Counted from the stretch's first letter, positions 32,297 through 42,806 are shown. The stretch is 64,000 nt of DNA from Coenobita brevimanus (GCA_032717465.1 CM064690.1:11564093-11628092); one strand, 5' to 3'. Numbers and translations are program-made. Notes: a model not told the origin generated them from the sequence alone.

Positions 32297-34807
32297 TGTA
32301 ATGCTGGGTTGAATTAGGCTCGACTTCTCGTACCTATTTCACCCAACGTGGAGCGGGGTCCTCTTTCGAGACCGGAGCTAGTGCAATAAAGAGAGGTAGG
32401 ACATAAAAACCTTCGGCAACACCATACACGTATATTACTACAGTCAGACACAGGACACTTCAGCAGACATTACATCACAATATAGAGCAATACAAAAACC
32501 TTATCTAAAATATTGTGTATCTCGCAGGATACTAGCTTTCTAGATACTAATGACAATACAACAAATCTTAGTACTAGGAGTGCAGTAAATACAGGAGCGC
32601 GCGGAGCGCGTGAGGAGGGAGGGGGGGGGGGTTTGTGATCCACCAGGAGGAGATAGGGGAGACACGGAGAGTGACTTAAAACGGCGAGGAGACAGTTATG
32701 GTAATATTTAAGGATGCCCGATATTAGCAAGGGAGTTTAGGTGTTTTCTGTTGGCGAAGATTCTTTGGCAATTAACTCTGATTCTTACTTTGACTTTAAG
32801 AGCGGGAGCGAGGAATGGAGAGAGTTTTTAGGAATAGTGTGCGGAGGAGGGGAATATCGTTATTACTCGCCGTCCTTGTTGTTTTGGTGGGAATAGGTTT
32901 CTGTAGGCACAACTTATTCATTACACATCTCCTAGATATGTTATGTAGACTCTCGCTTCACAACGCGTAACAAAGTCGGAACACTCGTAAATACTATTCC
33001 ACCATATTACTCAGAGATTAGCCAATAGCACTCCAATAATATTTTAGTCTTTCTTCGGGCTCTAGAGATATGTCTTTAGAAAGCTTCGGGATGACACTCG
33101 CACGTATTTTCACTTGAGGTCTCAACCCACATTCTCGCCCTTCAACTGGGTATTATGTCCTGGTTTGCCCCAATGGAGATTACATAAAGTTACTGCACCA
33201 TACTTATTCTAAGAGAAAAGGAGTCACACTTAACCTACTTCACGATTGTTACAGGGTCACTCGTATTTCCTCATGGAGAGAAACACGGACACATCATCGG
33301 TGATCCGGTCGGACTGAGGGCGTCGTCAGGGCGGGGCGAGCCGAGAGGGCACGGGGCGACTCGCGAGGGCGTCCTCTCGCGTCCGGGGGTTTCCGGACTG
33401 GACTCCGGTGTAAGGCCCTTAGGACTGGGGCCGAAGAGGTCTAGGAACCTCTGGGTCAGGTCCCGGCGTCGCGGGGGCGTGGTGAGGTCTCGCCCGGGTG
33501 TCCTAGGGCGGGCCGGAAGAGGCGACAGACTGCGGTCTCCCACGAGCAGGGGCGCCGTCAGGGGAGGACTGCGGCAGCGGCTGTCACGGGGGCCCGACAG
33601 GTGGGTCTTCTCAAAGGCCACGCGTAGGGAACAGAGGCCGGGGGAAACAGGGAGGTCTCTCCGAGAATTTCCGGAGCGAGACCCCTGGAGTTCAACCTCC
33701 GGTCGTGGAGACGTCTTTCTCCTCACTATACCCTGGGAGCGACCATCGATCGTCTCTACCGGAGTGCTGAGGGAGCGACCGTTGATCGTCTCTACCTGAG
33801 CTTTAGGGGAGCGACCATTGATCGTCTCTACCTGATTTTTAGGGGAGCGACCATAGATCGTCTCTACCTGGTTTTTAGGGGAGCGACCATTGATCGTCTC
33901 TACCGGAGTGCTGAGGGAGCGACCGTTGATCGTCTCTACCTGAGCTTTAGGGGAGTGACCATTGATCGTCTCTACCTGATTTTTAGGGGAGTGACCATAG
34001 ATCGTCTCTACCTGGTTTTTAGGGGAGCGACCATTGATCGTCTCTACCGGAGTGCTGAGGGAGCGACCGTTGATCGTCTCTACCTGAGCTTTAGGGGAGC
34101 GACCATTGATCGTCTCTACCTGATTTTTAGGGGAGCGACCATAGATCGTCTCTACTTGGTTTTTAGGGAAGCGACCATTGATCGTCTCTACCGGGGGGCC
34201 AAGGGAGCGACCATGGATCGTCTCTACCTGGGTTTTGGGGGAGCGACCGTTGATCGTCTCTACCCGAGTTTTAGGGGAGCGACCATTGATCGTCTCTACC
34301 GGGGTGTTACAGGAGCGACCATAGATCGTCTCTACCGGAGGGCCAAGGGAGCGACCATTGATCGTCTCTACCTGGGTGTTACGGGAGCGACCATTGATCG
34401 TCTCTACCGGGGTTTTATGGGAGCGACCATAGATCGTCTCTACCTTTGCACTATCAGAGCGACCATAGATCGTCTCTACCTGAGGGGCGCTGCCTGGAGT
34501 ATTGTTTCTGACTCCACCCCTAGCTAACTCAGTGATTCCGCCACGCGAAGGTAGTGTCTTTCGCCTACGGTGGCGGCGGCGTGGTGGTTGAATGTCACAG
34601 AGGCACACGGCCCGGGCTGACATGTGTCGTTGTTGCCCGGAGTGGTGGTGGCTAGTGGCGGCTACCCCGTGGGGTCCGAGTGGGGGTGTCGGCATTCTCG
34701 TGGGCGAACTCCATTGTTTCTGGTTCGCCCTGTTGTCGGGGATACTATGGTATTCTCCGGGATATTCTGGAGTACCGTATGTGTGTCTGTTAAAGCCACG
34801 CATTTCA
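32297..34807 (-). repeat. 3' LTR of the pol-less element (2,511 bp)
   Basis: Same sequence as 37202-39607 apart from scattered substitutions and three extra 36-bp units. LTRs of this length are long for Ty3/Gypsy or Bel elements (usually a few hundred bases). Confidence 0.9.
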
Positions 34808-35748
34808 CCACCGTGTTCTTGAAAAAAGTCACGTCCCTGTGGCTGGAGGTGGAACGCTAGAGTGTTGGGGGTGGTGTAAACGGGCTGGAGGTGTCGGAGT
34901 GTGTTCTGCCAGGCGACAGTGTAGGAATTTTCCTCCTGTGCTTGGTCATAGGTGAGGAAGAGGGTGGAGGGGGCGGTGGTGGACTGGAGGATATTTAACA
35001 GGTGGTGTGGCCCGCGGAGTCGGTGGTTCTTGGTAAGGGTAGGGGCCCATACGGCCCGCTTAATTCTCATGTTGCTTGGTGTGGCTGTCGGTGTGGTTGG
35101 AGGTTGAATGCTGGATAGAGTGGGTGAAGGCCGGGTTTTGTGTCGCGGTAATGCGGCGTTGAGTCTCTGGGGAGTACAGGTAGGAGGGATTTGGGCCTGA
35201 TGTAGCTTGACGGTGTGTGTGTATCGGGTGGGTGGGCATAAGAGTCGGCCGGAGGGGGTGGTGGTGGTGGTTCTGAGGGTGGGTGTGGGTGGGGAAGCAG
35301 GCATGCGGGGTGGACGGGGTCGGTTAGCGCGGGCCGTCGCGCGCGTTGGGGACGCGGAAGAAGGTGAGAACGTCGGAGTGGGTGTGCGTAGGTGTGGATG
35401 GGAGAGGGCGGTGGTAGTGGGTTGTCCTGCGGGGGTGGCGGGGTGGGCGGGGCACGTGGGCTTGGGTGGAAAGGGTGAGGCGGCGGAGGGAAGGGGTGAG
35501 GGTGAGCGAGGCGTGGCGGGTGAGATGTCAGGTGTGGTGCAGGGGGTGGTGGAGGCGGTGGAGGCTGAGGTGGTAGGGGAGGTGGAGGGGGATGGCGAGT
35601 AGGAACCAGCGCACTCGTATGTGGAAGTGACAGGCGGTGCGGGAGCAGGGGGAGGTTGGGGTTGTGAGGTCGGTGGTGGTGGTGAGGCGGCAGGAGAGTT
35701 GGCTTGGAGGGTAGGTGGCGAGGAGGGAGTGCGATCTTGTGGTGCCAT
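33271..35748 (-). CDS. 825-aa frame running from the internal region into the 3' LTR
   Basis: Starts at 35748 with a Pro/Ser/Thr-rich segment of about 225 residues. A more globular stretch follows ('MRIKRAVWAPTLTKNHRLRG', 'LFLTYDQAQEENSYTVAWQN', 'LRHLQPVYTTPNTLAFHLQ'). It crosses the LTR border at 34807 in frame ('EHGGEMRGFNRHTYG') and continues as the LTR repeat protein with 21 units. Only accessory genes of some retroviruses extend into an LTR in this way; no homology to those is claimed. The globular part is unassigned. It overlaps the end of the Gag frame in another frame, so expression by frameshifting or from its own ATG are both possible. Confidence 0.5.
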   Translation of the reverse strand: MAPQDRTPSSPPTLQANSPAASPPPPTSQPQPPPAPAPPVTSTYECAGSYSPSPSTSPTTSASTASTTPCTTPDISPATPRSPSPLPSAASPFPPKPTCPAHPATPAGQPTTTALSHPHLRTPTPTFSPSSASPTRATARANRPRPPRMPASPPTPTLRTTTTTPSGRLLCPPTRYTHTVKLHQAQIPPTCTPQRLNAALPRHKTRPSPTLSSIQPPTTPTATPSNMRIKRAVWAPTLTKNHRLRGPHHLLNILQSTTAPSTLFLTYDQAQEENSYTVAWQNTLRHLQPVYTTPNTLAFHLQPQGRDFFQEHGGEMRGFNRHTYGTPEYPGEYHSIPDNRANQKQWSSPTRMPTPPLGPHGVAATSHHHSGQQRHMSARAVCLCDIQPPRRRHRRRKTLPSRGGITELARGGVRNNTPGSAPQVETIYGRSDSAKVETIYGRSHKTPVETINGRSRNTQVETINGRSLGPPVETIYGRSCNTPVETINGRSPKTRVETINGRSPKTQVETIHGRSLGPPVETINGRFPKNQVETIYGRSPKNQVETINGRSPKAQVETINGRSLSTPVETINGRSPKNQVETIYGHSPKNQVETINGHSPKAQVETINGRSLSTPVETINGRSPKNQVETIYGRSPKNQVETINGRSPKAQVETINGRSLSTPVETIDGRSQGIVRRKTSPRPEVELQGSRSGNSRRDLPVSPGLCSLRVAFEKTHLSGPRDSRCRSPPLTAPLLVGDRSLSPLPARPRTPGRDLTTPPRRRDLTQRFLDLFGPSPKGLTPESSPETPGRERTPSRVAPCPLGSPRPDDALSPTGSPMMCPCFSP
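33737..34492 (-). repeat. 36-bp tandem repeat, 21 units (3' LTR)
   Basis: Core GATCGTCTCTACC recurs every 36 bp (plus strand), encoding VETI(N/Y)GRSxxxx on the minus strand. The variable last four residues (LSTP, PKNQ, PKNQ, PKAQ) form a 144-bp higher-order unit repeated about three times. No spacers, so it is not a CRISPR array. Confidence 0.95.
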
Positions 35749-35795
35749 CCCGGTGTTTGGTGGTGGAGTGGTCTGGGCGGTAGCAGGACTCTGTG

Positions 35796-37136
35796 CTAGT
35801 GGTGTGGGGTGGGCGGTGGGTACGAAGCTAGGGGATGGTGCGGGTGTGGGGGCGATGGCGGACGGTGTGCGGTGCTGAACCCGTGGTGGCCTGGCAGGGG
35901 CTGTGGAGTGGGATGTGGCAGGTGGGGTGTGCCGTCGGAGCCGAGGAAAGGTGGGGTGAAGTGTAGGGGGAGAGAGAGACGGTGGTGGTGGGGAGGTGCG
36001 GTCTCGCGGGGTTGTTTGAATGCTCGGGGATGAGGAGGAGGGTGTGATAGGGAAGGTGAATGAGTTAACTTTGTGGGCGGGGAAAGCGAACGGTGGTGAA
36101 GTGATGGCGGTGGGTGGCGCGGGGTGGGAGGTGGAAGGCAGTAGACGGGGGGAGGTGGTTTTAGGAAGTAGGTTAGGGGAAGATGTGGAGAGGGTCCTAG
36201 GAGGCCTGTGAAGAGGGAGGCCGGTTTTGTGTTGCGGGAGTATAGTGGTGTGTGGGGTGGGAAGGTTAGAACTAGGGGCAGGAATAGGGGAAGGTAGAAC
36301 AGAAGAGATAGTGAGAGGGGGGAAAAGGAAAGATAACGTTCTCCCCTGTCGTAGACTGGGGGAGAGGTGAGGTGGCCCCCGCCATTACGGTGGGATGCGG
36401 GGGCAGGGGGGCGCTTTTTGTTTTTCCCTTTTTGTTTTTTCTTCCCCTGGGGCTTAGGGGAATTTGCGTAAGGTGGGGAGGTTTGTAAGCGCCCTCGTGT
36501 CATTTGGCTGCACTGGGCAGCTTCTAGCTGCTCACGGATGTCGTGGATCGGACATCTGTGGTAGCACGGAGAAAATTCCCACGGGTTGATGGTGATGAGG
36601 TCAACGGGGAATTGATTTATTTCACCGATGCGTTGAGGGGTGGCATGGACGGCTAAAAGGCGCCTCATTAAACTGATATCTCTATCCATGTCTCCTGTTG
36701 GATCATGGATAGTGAAGTGTTGTCTTACAACACTTGGGAGTACTCTGAGCAGAGTATTAAATGTGTGCTGATCCCGGGTTTCTTCATCTGCCTCCGGGTA
36801 GGCAGCAGTAACCAGGCGTCTTGCCTGTAACAGGGTATTATCTAAATCCCCGTCATAAGTAAAACTATCCAATTTGGATAGAGCCACCACTTTCCCTAGT
36901 GATGGGGTGATGGCTTGGACCGCGAATTTGGTAAAGTTCTGCCAGGTGAGTTCTGGGACAATTTTTGGCACAATATTCGCTACGGCTTTACCCAGTAGTG
37001 GTAGTGTGACTGCAATTTTTTGTTGGTCATTATCAAAGCCAATATCTAGTAAGGGTTTAACTATTGCAAGATATGTGTGTATGTCATACTAGTCAGGGTC
37101 AAACTTGGGTAACTGAACGTGCGATTTAGTTGCCAT
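35796..37136 (-). pseudogene. Gag-like capsid protein, one early amber codon
   Basis: The frame begins with ATG at 37136-37134, about 65 bp after the 5' LTR, and runs to 35796; codon 16 is an amber stop (37091-37089), leaving an open part from 36971. The helical region 'LDNTLLQARRLVTAAYPEAD' through 'LLRVLPSVVRQHFTI' resembles the C-terminal part of retrotransposon Gag capsid domains (the 'RL...A.P.....R......F...LP..V' pattern). A Lys-rich stretch near 36420 ('GKKKQKGKNKK') may bind RNA; no CCHC knuckle is seen. The last 190 residues are extremely Pro/Ser/His-rich. No protease or RT follows. The amber may be a single mutation, since the rest is open. Confidence 0.65.
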
Positions 37137-37184
37137 TTTTAAAAATATTTCCTGTTTACCTCTCTTCTACGCTCGGATCTAGAA

Positions 37185-37200
37185 CCACCGCTGGCCACCA
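37185..37200 (-). other. primer-binding site of the pol-less element
   Basis: On the minus strand, one base after the 5' LTR end, TGGTGGCCAGCGGTGG begins with the TGG complementary to a tRNA 3' CCA. The matching tRNA was not identified. Confidence 0.6.
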
Positions 37201-38178
37201 GTGTAATGCTGGGTTGAATTAGGCTCGACTTCTCGTACCTATTTCACCCAACGTGGAGCGGGGTCCTCTTTCGAGACCGGAGCTAGTGCAATAAAGAGAG
37301 GTAGGACATAAAAACCTTCGGCAACACCATACACGTATATTACTACAGTCAGACACAGGACACTTCAGCAGACATTACATCACAATATAGAGCAATACAA
37401 AAACCTTATCTAAAATATTGTGTATCTCGCAGGATACTAGCTTTCTAGATACTAATGACAATACAACAAATCTTAGTACTAGGAGTGCAGTAAATACAGG
37501 TGCGCGCGGAGCGCGTGAGGAGGGAGGGGAGGGGGGGGGTTTGTGATCCACCAGGAGGAGATAGGGGAGACACGGAGAGTGACTTAAAACGGCGAGGAGA
37601 CAGTTATGGTAATATTTAAGGATGCCCGATATTAGCAAGGGAGTTTAGGTGTTTTCTGTTGGCGAAGATTCTTTGGCAATTAACTCTGATTCTTACTTTG
37701 ACTTTAAGAGCGGGAGCGAGGAATGGAGAGAGTTTTTAGGAATAGTGTGCGGAGGAGGGGAATATCGTTATTACTCGCCGTCCTTGTTGTTTTGGTGGGA
37801 ATAGGTTTCTGTAGGCACAACTTATTCATTACACATCTCCTAGATATGTTATGTAGACTCTCGCTTCACAACGCGTAACAAAGTCGGAACACTCGTAAAT
37901 ACTATTCCATCATGTTACTCAGAGATTAGCCAATAGCACTCCAATAATATTTTAGTCTTTCTTCAGGCTCTAGAGATATGTCTTTAGAAAGCTTCGGGAT
38001 GACACTCGCACGTATTTTCACTTGAGGTCTCAACCCACATTCTCGCCCTTCAACTGGGTATTATGTCCTGGTTTGCCCCAATGGAGATTACATAAAGTTA
38101 CTGCACCATACTTATTCTAAGAGAAAAGGAGTCACACTTAACCTACTTCACGATTGTTACAGGGTCACTCGTATTTCC

Positions 38179-39603
38179 TCATGGAGAGAAACATGGACAC
38201 ATCATCGGTGATCCGGTCGGACTGAGGGCGTTGTCAGGGCGGGGCGAGCCGAGAGGGCACGGGGCGACTCGCGAGGGCGTCCTCTCACGTCCGGGGGTTT
38301 CCGGACTGGGCTCCGGTGTAAGGCCCTTAGGACTGGGGCCGAAGAGGTCTAGGAACCTCTGGGTCAGGTCCCGGCGTCGCGGGGGCGTGGTGAGGTCTCG
38401 CCCGGGTGTCCTAGGGCGGGCCGGAAGAGGCGACAGACTGCGGTCTCCTACGAGCAGGGGCGCCGTCAGGGGAGGACTGCGGCAGCGGCTGTCATGGGGG
38501 CCCAACAGGTGGGTCTTCTCAAAGGCCACGCATAGGGAACAGAGGCCGGGGGATACAGGGAGGTCTCTCCGAGAATTTCCGGAGCGAGACCCCTGGAGTT
38601 CAACCTCCGGTCGTGGAGACGTCTTTCTCCTCACTATACCCTGGGAGCGACCATCGATCGTCTCTACCGGAGTGCTGAGGGAGCGACCGTTGATCGTCTC
38701 TACCTGAGCTTTAGGGGAGCGACCATTGATCGTCTCTACCTGATTTTTAGGGGAGCGACCATAGATCGTCTCTACCTGGTTTTTAGGGGAGCGACTATTG
38801 ATCGTCTCTACCGGAGTGCTGAGGGAGCGACCTTTGATCGTCTCTACCTGAGCTTTAGGGGAGCGACCATTGATCGTCTCTACCTGATTTTTAGGGGAGT
38901 GACCATAGATCGTCTCTACCTGGTTTTTAGGGAAGCGACCATTGATCGTCTCTACCTGAGTGCTGAGGGAGTGACCATTGATCGTCTCTACCTGAGCTTT
39001 AGGGGAGCGACCATTGATCGTCTCTACCGGGGGGCCAAGGGAACGACCATGGATCGTCTCTACCTGGGTTTTGGGGGAGCGACTGTTGATCGTCTCTACC
39101 CGAGTTTTAGGGGAGCGACCATTGATCGTCTCTACCTGGGTGTTACGGGAGCGACCATTGATCGTCTCTACCGGGGTTTTATGGGAGCGACCATAGATCG
39201 TCTCTACTGGGTTTTTATGGGAGCGACCATAGATCGTCTCTACCTTTGCACTATCAGAGCGACCATAGATCGTCTCTACCTGAGGGGCGCTGCCTGGAGT
39301 ATTGTTTCTGACTCCACCCCTAGCTAACTCAGTGATTCCGCCACGCGAAGGTAGTGTCTTTCGCCTACGGTGGCGGCGGCGTGGTGGTTGAATGTCACAG
39401 GGGCGCACGGCCCGGGCTGACATGCGTCGTTGTTGCCCGGAGTGGTGGTGGCTAGTGGCGGCTACCCCGTGGGGTCCGAGTGGGGGTGTCGGCATTCTCG
39501 TGGGCGAACTCCGTTGTTTCTGGTTCGCCCTGTTGTCGGGGATACTATGGTATTCTCCGGGATATTCTGGAGTACCGTATGTGTGTCTGTTAAAGCCACG
39601 CAT
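38179..39603 (-). CDS. LTR-encoded repeat protein (474 aa) in the 5' LTR
   Basis: Open frame starting at the ATG six bases inside the LTR (39603). Order: an N-terminal segment of about 105 residues ('MRGFNRHTYGTPEYPGEYHS', Arg/Pro/His-rich with an 'RRRHRRRK' basic run), then 18 tandem copies of a 12-residue unit VETI(N/Y)GRSxxxx (39292-38645), then an Arg/Ser/Pro-rich tail with 'RRKTSPRPEVELQGSRSG' ending at 38179. No catalytic motif, signal peptide or membrane segment is visible. The basic runs suggest nucleic-acid binding. No family is recognised. Translation is unproven; the frame could be a by-product of a 36-bp minisatellite, but the non-repeat flanks are open too. Confidence 0.5.
   Translation of the reverse strand: MRGFNRHTYGTPEYPGEYHSIPDNRANQKQRSSPTRMPTPPLGPHGVAATSHHHSGQQRRMSARAVRPCDIQPPRRRHRRRKTLPSRGGITELARGGVRNNTPGSAPQVETIYGRSDSAKVETIYGRSHKNPVETIYGRSHKTPVETINGRSRNTQVETINGRSPKTRVETINSRSPKTQVETIHGRSLGPPVETINGRSPKAQVETINGHSLSTQVETINGRFPKNQVETIYGHSPKNQVETINGRSPKAQVETIKGRSLSTPVETINSRSPKNQVETIYGRSPKNQVETINGRSPKAQVETINGRSLSTPVETIDGRSQGIVRRKTSPRPEVELQGSRSGNSRRDLPVSPGLCSLCVAFEKTHLLGPHDSRCRSPPLTAPLLVGDRSLSPLPARPRTPGRDLTTPPRRRDLTQRFLDLFGPSPKGLTPEPSPETPGRERTPSRVAPCPLGSPRPDNALSPTGSPMMCPCFSP
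38645..39292 (-). repeat. 36-bp tandem repeat, 18 units (5' LTR)
   Basis: Same repeat as in the 3' LTR with three fewer units and a different order in the middle; the outer units are shared, so the difference arose by unequal exchange or slippage of whole units. Confidence 0.95.
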
Positions 39604-39612
39604 TTCAAGAAT

Positions 39613-39774
39613 ATTATGTGTAGAAGTAACAAGCTCGTCTGAAGTATAGCAGGGAGTAATTTGACCATGCGCTGTATATACAGGCTGTAAGGGGTGGCAG
39701 TATGAGGTTTATTAGTATAGAGTTCGTGTGAAGTATGGTATTGTGTATCTTGACGGTGTGTATGGTGTATGGTA

Positions 39775-39838
<64 letters not shown>

Positions 39839-42342
39839 GGTAATGTGCGATGTTTATATCATTATGAGCTGTTCAGTATGTGTGAAATGGTTTTGTGTGA
39901 GACGCAGCCATATGAAGCGCTCGTGAAGTATGGAAATGTATGATGTGTCAGTGTGTGAGGTGTGGCTGAGTGATAAGTAACATTCTGTGCGTGAGCTATG
40001 GTACAGTGTGATGTGGACGCGTGTGAGGTATGTTTTTGAGATGTAACAGTTTGAAGTACAGGTAATGTATGGTGGTGTGTTTGATGTGACTGCCTGTGAG
40101 GAATAATAACATATGATTTAAGACCGTGTGTTAGATATGTTTGTGCCTTTCCTCTGCTGCACAGTGCCTTTCATAACGGCCTGACACACATGCCATATAA
40201 ATCCTGCTGTAATCCTTTTCCAGATAATAAAGATAAGGAGATGGTGCCTTATGTTGGAAAGGAATGTGAAGGGGAGGACACAAGACAATAACGAGAACAC
40301 AGATAGAAAAAGAGGAGGGGGGGAGGAGAAGGAAGATGAGAGAGGGAACAATATGAGGGAAGGAGGTCTTAGGGGTAGGAGGGTGTAGTGTAGGAGGCTT
40401 TAACATTCCTACCACACTCACAAGAATATAAAGATTTCTTGTAACGGTGGTAGTCTCGTCAGTTTCGGAGAAGACTCCCAAACACCTGTGCCTTCCTAAT
40501 TATTCCTTGTGTGTGACACGTTGGTACTGGCTTGTATAGACCTGCAGCAAACTAAGTCAGTAATAAAATGGACACCGCTATTATCTGCAGGCAAGGAAGA
40601 GTCAAAGGCCGAATGCCTACAAAATTTTTTCTGTTCATAGAAAGCTCAAATCTGGAGCCGTTCATTTCTTTCTTCCTGGAAAATTTGCGTTAATTCGTAG
40701 GTAATTAGCATGCAAGGCAATATTCTGGGTGCAGTTTACAGAATTAGGAGGTATGTTTTCACCTGACAGAACTGGGTCACCCCCACAACTTGAGTACTAA
40801 TTCGTAGTTGTATAAAGTTTGATGATCCTAGTCTATCAGGCAGGAATTGCCTACTTAGTAGTACTATAGACCCTCCAATCTGGCAATACTTGACCATTAT
40901 CTGAGCTAATAACGGTGCAGGTCTTCTTCAGGTTAAAAAAAAAAAAAAAAAAACGCTACAGGGGGCCTCCAAATTTTACAAGAAGAGAGAGCTGTATTAA
41001 AGTGGCTTTGGTGTTTTCGCAAAATTCCTTCCTTAACGATTTGATCAGTATATTACAGATCCATATGATCTTGTACATTACTGAGGAAAAGTATGTCGAT
41101 ATTAACACATCATAAAGAGCATACAAGGGAATATTAAAGTGTAAAATGTGAAACAAATCGCTGAAGAACAAGTGCTTCGAAATCTCCCATGCCACTTCAC
41201 ATCTGGCCACTAAGGAGACAATGAAGTGCTTACGAGTTCCAAATGGCAAAGCTGCACACACTATTCTCCTAATGGCTTTGACCTTTTTGTTATTTGACCC
41301 TCTTGATGATGCTGTGTTCGGGCGACTGGGGACCATATTTTATAAACTCTCCTAAGCTAACGCTGTGTGTAAGAGTGCCTGTTAATGCGCTTGTCTGCAC
41401 TCAGACATTCCAAACATTTGACAGTTAAATCCATGTCAATATCAGAGTGACAGAATACGTAAAACAAAACAATCCGTGAAAAGTTATGTGTTGGATACTT
41501 TTCTATCGTGTAAAAAGATTAGTCTCCTTTATAAGTACAGTACAACCTCTGCAATATGGACATGGTTTTTGCGTCATGCCTGCTGCGAGACGACTGTCCT
41601 CGAACGTCATAAGGCTAAAACGTTGCGTCATGGTTGGTACATTAATAGCAAAACGTTATACAGCCAAAGCATTGTGTCATTGGTGGTACAGTCGTCAGCA
41701 CAAACTCACTGCAAACCTGCTCGTGTGATGTAGTCGTTTTGCCTGGTAACAGTGTACGGAAACTAGTTGCCGCAAAGGCTTTTATACACTTAAAGACGTG
41801 TTTGTAAGAATTAGTGCTATAAATCGCCCAGAATGCAATATTCTTTATATCTCATTAGCATAAAAATGGCAAAAGACGACAGTAGAGTGCTGTGGAATGA
41901 TAAAACTTCTGTTCTCTCTCTCGTACTCATTCCTTGTCCCTCCTCACCCTACCTCTCACCCCACCCACCCCCACACACACACACCAAGCTCCATCATTTC
42001 CACTTCCCTTTCTCCGCACCCTGTCTGCCTTATCCAGGCACAGATCTACGTAATGAGCCGCACTCTTCTCCATTTCTTGTCTACTCCTGTAACCTTTTAG
42101 CTCCTCAACATTCGAGAGTATCTTGCCATGCCAGTCTTTTTCTCCCACTCTTTACTCCAAACGTGATGCAGTAGTTCGAAACATGATTGGTTCTGATCCT
42201 GTTTTATGAATCAATGAACAATATGTGGAGGATGGGAACACTCTTGGAACGAGGGAGAGAGACAAGTAGGAGGAATGGGCACAAATGTTTGTTTGATTTC
42301 GCCTACTGAAATAATAGCCACCTACTGCCAAACTCACTAATA
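39613..42342. other. no gene; (TG)n-(GA)n tract, poly(A)
   Basis: A TG-rich decayed stretch with (TG)n at 39777-39814 and (GA)n to 39836 opens the interval, and a poly(A) run sits at 40934-40952. A minus frame at 41336-40956 (126 codons, 'AIRRIVCAALPFGTRKHFI') is open but not recognised; it may be a relic. A pyrimidine-rich, AC-rich stretch lies at 41910-42000. Confidence 0.4.
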
Positions 42343-42376
42343 AACAAATAAATAAATAAATAAATAAATAAATAAA
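42343..42376. repeat. (AAAT)n microsatellite
   Basis: About eight AAAT units. Confidence 0.9.
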
Positions 42377-42590
42377 ACAGCAAGGAATACATCAAAAGAA
42401 CGAGACCTCAAACGTTTCTGTATCTAGCGGCTGTTGGTGACAAGGGGTAGAGAAACGAATGACAACTGGAATAAAAGGGGTGGGAAGGAGACGGGGAGGG
42501 TGTGAATGGGCCTAGAGAGTGAATATTGGTAATTAACCTTAGATACAGTTTTATTAAAGTATTGCGAGCAATTGAGAACAGGACAGGCTG
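42377..42590. other. no feature; flank of truncated Gypsy copy
   Basis: Sequence left of the point where Gypsy copy A stops matching copy B; not recognised. Confidence 0.4.
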
Positions 42591-42806
42591 GGTCCAGCCA
42601 AATTTAACTCCCTTTTTCAGTAGGTCTGTAAGTGGTGATACAAAAATTGAAAATTTAAGAACCAATCTCCGGTAATAACCTACCATTCCCAAAAATCTTT
42701 GTAGCTCTTTCCTACTTTTAGGTCTGGGAAGATCACTTATAACCTGAACCTTAGCTCCTGGTGGTGCAACATGTCCATCACCAATTACATACCCAAGGTA
42801 CTAAAT

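Larger units (their letters stand above)
32297..39607 (-). mobile_element. complete LTR retroelement without pol (7,311 bp), unusual LTR-coded repeat protein
   Basis: Two direct repeats, 32297-34807 and 37202-39607, start TGTAATG and end ATTTCA in plus orientation (TG...CA ends) and are flanked by a perfect 5-bp duplication AGAAT (32292-32296 and 39608-39612). Gag-like coding and a TGG-starting primer-binding site fix the orientation as minus. The internal region is only 2,394 bp and holds Gag plus a proline-rich frame. I find no protease, RT, RNase H or integrase, so it must be non-autonomous. I see no clear polypurine tract before the 3' LTR. LTR identity is high by eye (tens of differences over 2.4 kb), so the insertion is fairly recent. 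Confidence 0.9.
37202..39607 (-). repeat. 5' LTR of the pol-less element (2,406 bp)
   Basis: On the minus strand it begins TGAAATGCGTGG and ends CCCAGCATTACA. It carries an ATG six bases inside its start, an open frame of 474 codons (39603-38179) with 18 units of the 36-bp repeat, and about 975 bp of non-coding sequence after it. It is shorter than the 3' LTR by 105 bp: three fewer 36-bp units, plus a 3-bp gain in a G-run near 37525. Confidence 0.9.

Noticed and set aside
33737..34492. CRISPR-like array (36-bp period)
   Set aside because: Units are contiguous with no unique spacers, lie in an LTR reading frame, and the genome is eukaryotic.
33955..34527. Plus-strand open frame of repeated 'ATIDRLYL' units
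   Set aside because: Shadow of the 36-bp repeat; the minus strand has the open flanks, primer-binding site and Gag.
35207..36211. Gly/Val-rich plus-strand frames opposite Gag
   Set aside because: Antisense of a proline-rich minus-strand region; no recognisable domain.
32297..39607. Plain tandem segmental duplication of a 2.4-kb unit
   Set aside because: Perfect 5-bp duplication outside the two units, TG...CA ends and a primer-binding site next to the inner border fit LTRs better.
41833..42174. 113-codon plus frame in AC-rich sequence
   Set aside because: Low-complexity pyrimidine-rich composition and no similarity.
42408..42692. Genuine RNase H in Gypsy copy A
   Set aside because: Similarity to copy B ends at GGACC near 42591; beyond it the frame is unrelated.
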